Shown piece after piece: positions 60,256 through 64,000 of a DNA stretch of 64,000 nucleotides. Source of the DNA: Apostichopus japonicus. Taxonomy: Eukaryota > Echinodermata > Holothuroidea > Aspidochirotida > Stichopodidae. Position 1 is the first letter of the stretch; each line of letters begins with the position of its first letter. Made by a program: the position numbers and the translations under genes. Below the pieces are notes generated by a model. The model was not told the DNA's origin. It worked only from the letters and a program-made list of their open reading frames with translations, and did not search any database. The stretch lies in the NCBI RefSeq assembly GCF_037975245.1, contig NC_092565.1:15157499-15221498 (forward strand). The letters are read 5' to 3'.

Positions 60256-61270
60256 CATAGGCGTAGGAGGCGAGGGGGCTGGGGGGCTGGGGGGGGGGGG
60301 CTGCAGCCCCCAACCAAATTTTTTGGTGAAAATTCGGGCAATATGAAGAAGAATAATTTGCAATGTGTTTTTCATTATTTTTTTTGGTGAAAATTCAACA
60401 ATATGCTGAGAATTTTTTCGAGCACCTACTGAAAGAAGAATAATTTGCAATGTGTTTTTCAAATTTTTGGGTGAAATTCGGGCAATATGCTGAGAATTTT
60501 TTCGGGTACCTACTGAGAGAAGAATAATAATTTGCTGTGTTTTTTTTCATTTTTTTTTTTGGTGAAAATTTGGGCAATATGCTGAGAATTTTGCGCCACC
60601 TACCAGTGGCGGAACGTCCATACAGTCAGAGGGGGGCGGATGCCCCCCCTGACGGACTCAAATGGACTGCTGGCGCCCTTTTCAGCTTTTTACCACTTTT
60701 TACTTATTCGCGATTATTGACTTTTTTTATTGCGCTCTCAAATACCTATTGACATTTGTCACATTTTGTTGGTGCAATTTTCTGACAAATGGCGATGACA
60801 CCTATTTATTCTTCGTTTATCTGCAAATTAGCAAGGCCCGGAAAGGGTAATTTCCGGCGATCTAGGGAGTATCTTTACTCAAAAAATTTCTGTACGCTCC
60901 GCGCCAACCTGTGGTGGCGCTCCGCTTAGATAGTGTCAAAAGCGCCCCTACAGACCATTCTCTCCCCCCTGACCAATACCCCTAGCTCCGCCACTGGCAC
61001 CTACTGAAAGAAGAAGAATCTGCAATGTGTTTTTCTTATATTATCATTATTGTTGTAACAACTTCCCCAATAATTCTAACCAATATGGAAGGGTAATACA
61101 CGGAAAATGATTTTATGTTATTGGCATGTGATGTAATAACCGATGAATGCCTACATATATGCACATTAACATGTGGAACGCGGGCGGAGGGCGCGAAAAT
61201 TTTGGTTATATTTTTCGGGCAAGTCGTTACAGCCCCCCCCCCCAAATCAAATGAGGCTCCTACGCCTATG
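60256..61270. mobile_element. hAT-like non-autonomous element with internal tandem repeats
   Basis: Inverted ends CATAGGCGTAGGAG (60256-60269) and CTCCTACGCCTATG (61257-61270). 8-bp flanks TCAACAAC and TCAACAAA match at 7 of 8, as expected of hAT target duplications. Inside are about four 95-100-bp repeats (GGTGAAAATTCGGGCAATAT, GCTGAGAATTTT, ACCTACTGAAAGAAGAAT, TTGCAATGTGTTTTTC). A second element sits within it at 60604-60996. Confidence 0.8.
60604..60996 (-). mobile_element. hAT MITE nested in the larger element
   Basis: 393 bp with ends CAGTGGCGGA and TCCGCCACTG. Flanks CCACCTAC (60596-60603) and GCACCTAC (60997-61004) match at 7 of 8 and interrupt one internal repeat of the host element (ACCTAC|CTACTGAAAG). 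Contains the shared block described under 62100 and 63461. No transposase. Confidence 0.88.
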
Positions 61271-61301
61271 TCAACAAATCTGTAACTGGACGACATACAT
61301 T

Positions 61302-61372
61302 AATCTGGGAGTGACTCGAAGCGGGGACCATATGATTGAAAGGCACCGGCATTAACCACTGAGCTAACACTC
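61302..61372 (-). tRNA. tRNA-like sequence (tRNA-derived SINE head or decayed tRNA)
   Basis: The minus strand starts GGAGTGTTAGCTCAGTGGTT (A-box) and ends with GCTTCGAGTCACTCCC (B-box and acceptor strand). GGAGTG pairs with CACTCC. The anticodon arm pairs poorly (loop CTTTCAA would give UUC), so a functional tRNA is unlikely. Confidence 0.5.
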
Positions 61373-62099
61373 CTAGTTGGTGTCGGTGATCAGCTGATGA
61401 TTTGACTCAGTCGGATGAAATATGATTCGTGCTCCTATGACCAGGGCGCATGCACGAATTGCCAGTGTGCATGCCCTGTGCCTGAGGCGTTGAAAAGGCG
61501 CATCTTGTGTCTGTATTGTTCATATCAGCTTTTGTTGCAAAGTATTGGTAGCAATGCATTTTCAATTAAAGAATGTTTCTCGGTTTCACCGAAAACTAGA
61601 ATCTACATCTACAAACCCTTATTGCTCCGTCGGTTGCCCGTTATCATAAACTCACTCATAATAATCTCCCTTGGTGAATAAAGGAGCCCGAAGGGTAACG
61701 ATATTTTTTTTATCGTGCTTTCGGTGATGGGAGATGTAGCAGGGATTGCATGGGGGAATTATCAAAACTGGTGTAGACATAGGCCCACATATCGTCTCCG
61801 ATGCCAATGGTCAGAGCGGTTAGCACCCGAAATGGGGAAATATACGCCAGCGGAAGATCTGTGCAGATATGACACAACGTAACGTATAGAAGAGTAAGCT
61901 TTATGTAGATCATTGCGAGCAGAAACGTATTAATATATTTGTCAGTGACGTGAAAACTTCATCCTAAATTTAAAAGATTCCACACCTTTGTCGTTCAGTT
62001 GAAGATATACCTTCGTTACGGTTATATTGATAACGGCGTTCAATGACAGATTCGATTGTGTCGAAAATGTAGTATGCGTGAGTATGTATACGCGTAGTA

Positions 62100-62262
62100 T
62101 GCGCAGATCCACCAACTTTTTAAGTGACGGGGACATGATATACCGTGTATATTTGCCCAAAAAAATCTTGTACGCTACGCGCGAACCCATGGTCGCGCTC
62201 CGCTATAGTATCAGAGAACAGACACGCGTCCCCACCATTATCCAAAACTGATCTGCGCCCAT
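62100..62262 (-). mobile_element. Terminal fragment of the hAT-like family carrying the shared block
   Basis: The minus strand starts CATGGGCGCAGATCAG and about 60 bp later has AGCGGAGCGCGACCATGGGT and CGTAGCGTACAAGA, matching the nested MITE and the element at 63461. Confidence 0.6.
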
Positions 62263-63259
62263 GATGACATTGAAACGCTATGTAACACCCTTCCCCACTC
62301 CCACCTATTTTCCACTATTTATTTGAAACTATTTGTTATTACTGCACTCTCTTTCCAAATGCCGCGCGCGTAGTATAAACTTCATTCAAAGATGGTCGAT
62401 ATTATAGGCGTACTAACAACTATTATAGAATGAACTGTTTTCGACATATCACAGTTTGATGTAATTCCACAATTGGAATGCTATACAATAAATCATCAAA
62501 TAAATTCTTCCCTCTATTTTTAATGACATCCTAAGCAGTGATAAGATATGTAGATGAGACGAGGCGGAATGAGATGAGAGTGGGCAAAATACATTGAAAC
62601 TGTGAAACAAGTTGTATTAATACCCAAGTGACAAGAAAAGAAAACAATTTTTTTTTTTTTGAAATATAATGTTTTGTTTAGCTGGCAGTTTTTCTCTTGG
62701 CGGATTGGTGTCGATTCTACAGATAATAATTGTACATGTTGAGAGATACGATAATTGATTATCTGTGTAGACTTTCTGAAAGTAACAATTATGATCAGCG
62801 CCACCACTTGGATTTGCTTCCGATGCACCTTTGTCAAACTTGTATAGCGCCGTTGCAGGGCTGAGTTTATACCTGAATAATACTAACAAAAGTGGACAGG
62901 TAGAATAATTATTGGTCTATGGAGACTATGGTGAATACAAACATATTGCGTGTATGGTGTGAACTGCGCAGTCTTAAATATTAACAATGATTGTGCACTA
63001 CTGACTGCTATTACAGTCCAATTTTACTGACACAGGAAATATTGGAACAGTTTCAATGATACATCAAACTGAATTAGGAAAGTAAGTCGGTTCAAATACT
63101 GCCCCCCCCCCCAAAAAAAAATTAAGACTTAATTACCTTACAAACCAAGTCATTAGAGGGCCTTTAGTATCGGTTTTAATCACGCGTCGACATTATTTTC
63201 CTGTCTGTCCACGCAGGTTGTGTTGGCACTGTTCCTATATGGCGGGCCATTGTAAAAAT

Positions 63260-63268
63260 ATGGCGAAG
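63260..63268 (+). CDS. Possible first coding codons of a rightward gene (ATG GCG AAG before GTAAGG)
   Basis: ATATGGCGAAG|GTAAGG sits in a stretch with two ATGGCG words (YY1-like) and TATGGCGGGCCATTGT just upstream, a layout seen at start sites of short-first-exon housekeeping genes. Only three codons (MAK) are implied. The rest would lie beyond the window. May be coincidence. Confidence 0.2.
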
Positions 63269-63415
63269 GTAAGGTGCCGTCAAAATGTTAAGATCTTTCT
63301 GTAAAGATAGAAGAAATTTTCCACAAAATGATAAGTTGTTCAGTTAATATGTTAAAAAATTGCCAAAAAATGACTAATTCCTTAAATCTAATAAGTGAGG
63401 AATTCATCATTTGTT

Positions 63416-63418
<3 letters not shown>

Positions 63419-63460
<42 letters not shown>
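63419..63460. repeat. (AT)n microsatellite
   Basis: Uninterrupted AT dinucleotides directly abutting the left end of the following element, which may have inserted into it. Confidence 0.97.
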
Positions 63461-63462
<2 letters not shown>

Positions 63463-64000
63463 GCGCGTATCCAGGATTTTCTAACCCGGGGGGCGCGAAT
63501 TACTATCTAAGCGGAGCGCCACCATCGGTTGGCGCGCAGCGTACAAGAAAATTTCTGGTTTTGATACCCCCCAGATCACCGGAAATAGCACTTCTCGGGC
63601 TTGAAAATGACCAACCAGATGTACACTTTTGCCTGAGAACCAAGTGTTTCCCAAAAGTTTTTTCCATCCATAACCTTTTTGCAGATTGTCACCAGTCACA
63701 CATCATGTTCGACCTCATTGCATGTCCTATGGATCATTGCTTTTGTAGGTGATTCTACGTCACGGCCCACAATATCCGAAAGCCCCCTTTTCAAGGTTTT
63801 AAGCCCATTATTTGGTGAGAATTTGAAAATTCACATTTCTCGTGAATAAAATCACTTCAAAACATACCCATAATGTTGCACAAAATTCAATCTATGGACA
63901 AGCAATATAGAAAAACCTCCTTGAACCCCTAACAGACAGGTCAAAGTTGCACGAGTAGAGGAAAGTATGATGAAGAATGTTGGTGAGGAAATTTTCGAAA
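63461..64000 (+). mobile_element. hAT-like element, left end; right end not seen
   Basis: Begins CAGGCGCGTATCCAGGATTT. At 63505-63558 it carries TAAGCGGAGCGCCACCATCG then GTTGGCGCGCAGCGTACAAG, shared in the same order and distance from the end with the two copies near 61.0 and 62.2 kb. Probably continues past the window. Confidence 0.6.

Larger units (their letters stand above)
48421..64000. other. Region upstream of CtBP: no confident gene
   Basis: Should include the CtBP promoter and any 5' UTR exon. About 48.4-53 kb shows nothing recognisable. 53-64 kb is increasingly rich in DNA-element fragments and simple repeats, listed separately. Confidence 0.6.

Noticed and set aside
59745..60390. 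Several long frames of HTYI/YVCM repeats
   Set aside because: They are translations of the TGTA microsatellite on both strands.

Overview
The window is AT-rich metazoan nuclear DNA from an invertebrate. Genes have small exons, GT-AG introns of 0.2-16 kb, many intronic minisatellites, tRNA-derived SINEs and hAT/Harbinger-like DNA elements. The protein sequences (CtBP, PUS1, small heat-shock proteins) look like those of a marine deuterostome such as an echinoderm, possibly a sea cucumber. That assignment is an inference from memory, not a database result.

Layout. (1) 1-2298: two divergent, intronless small heat-shock protein (sHSP) genes. The left one, on the minus strand, runs off the window. 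They share a 1.2-kb promoter holding a heat-shock element, GC boxes, TATA boxes and a perfect 22-bp-arm inverted repeat. (2) 2299-5632: intergenic, with a 315-bp tandem duplication, a Harbinger-like MITE and a SINE. (3) 5633-14222, minus strand: a complete 11-exon gene for pseudouridine synthase PUS1. All exons join in frame to 535 aa, with a mitochondrial and a nuclear candidate start as in human PUS1. Three of its ten introns carry tandem repeats that include copies of the adjacent exon's 5' splice site. (4) 14237-21952: intergenic, little recognisable. (5) 21953-48398, minus strand: a complete 7-exon gene for the corepressor CtBP, 544 aa. Its first coding exon plus the start of the second encode a C2CH THAP zinc finger, so this is a THAP-CtBP fusion, an architecture known from C. 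elegans CTBP-1 and absent from vertebrate and fly CtBP. Its 16-kb intron 1 contains a broken DIRS-like retroelement and two large minisatellites. (6) 48421-64000: no confident gene. It has a candidate CtBP promoter (ETS and YY1-like motifs near 56.7 kb), a hAT transposase fragment, a hAT MITE nested inside another hAT-like element, a long TGTA microsatellite and a possible first exon of a rightward gene near 63.26 kb.

The genes do not form a pathway: sHSPs are cytosolic chaperones, PUS1 modifies tRNA in nucleus and mitochondria, and CtBP is a nuclear corepressor. The most notable points are the THAP-CtBP fusion, the splice-donor-containing minisatellites of PUS1 and the mirrored sHSP promoter. 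Most other open reading frames are antisense shadows or lie in simple repeats and introns.
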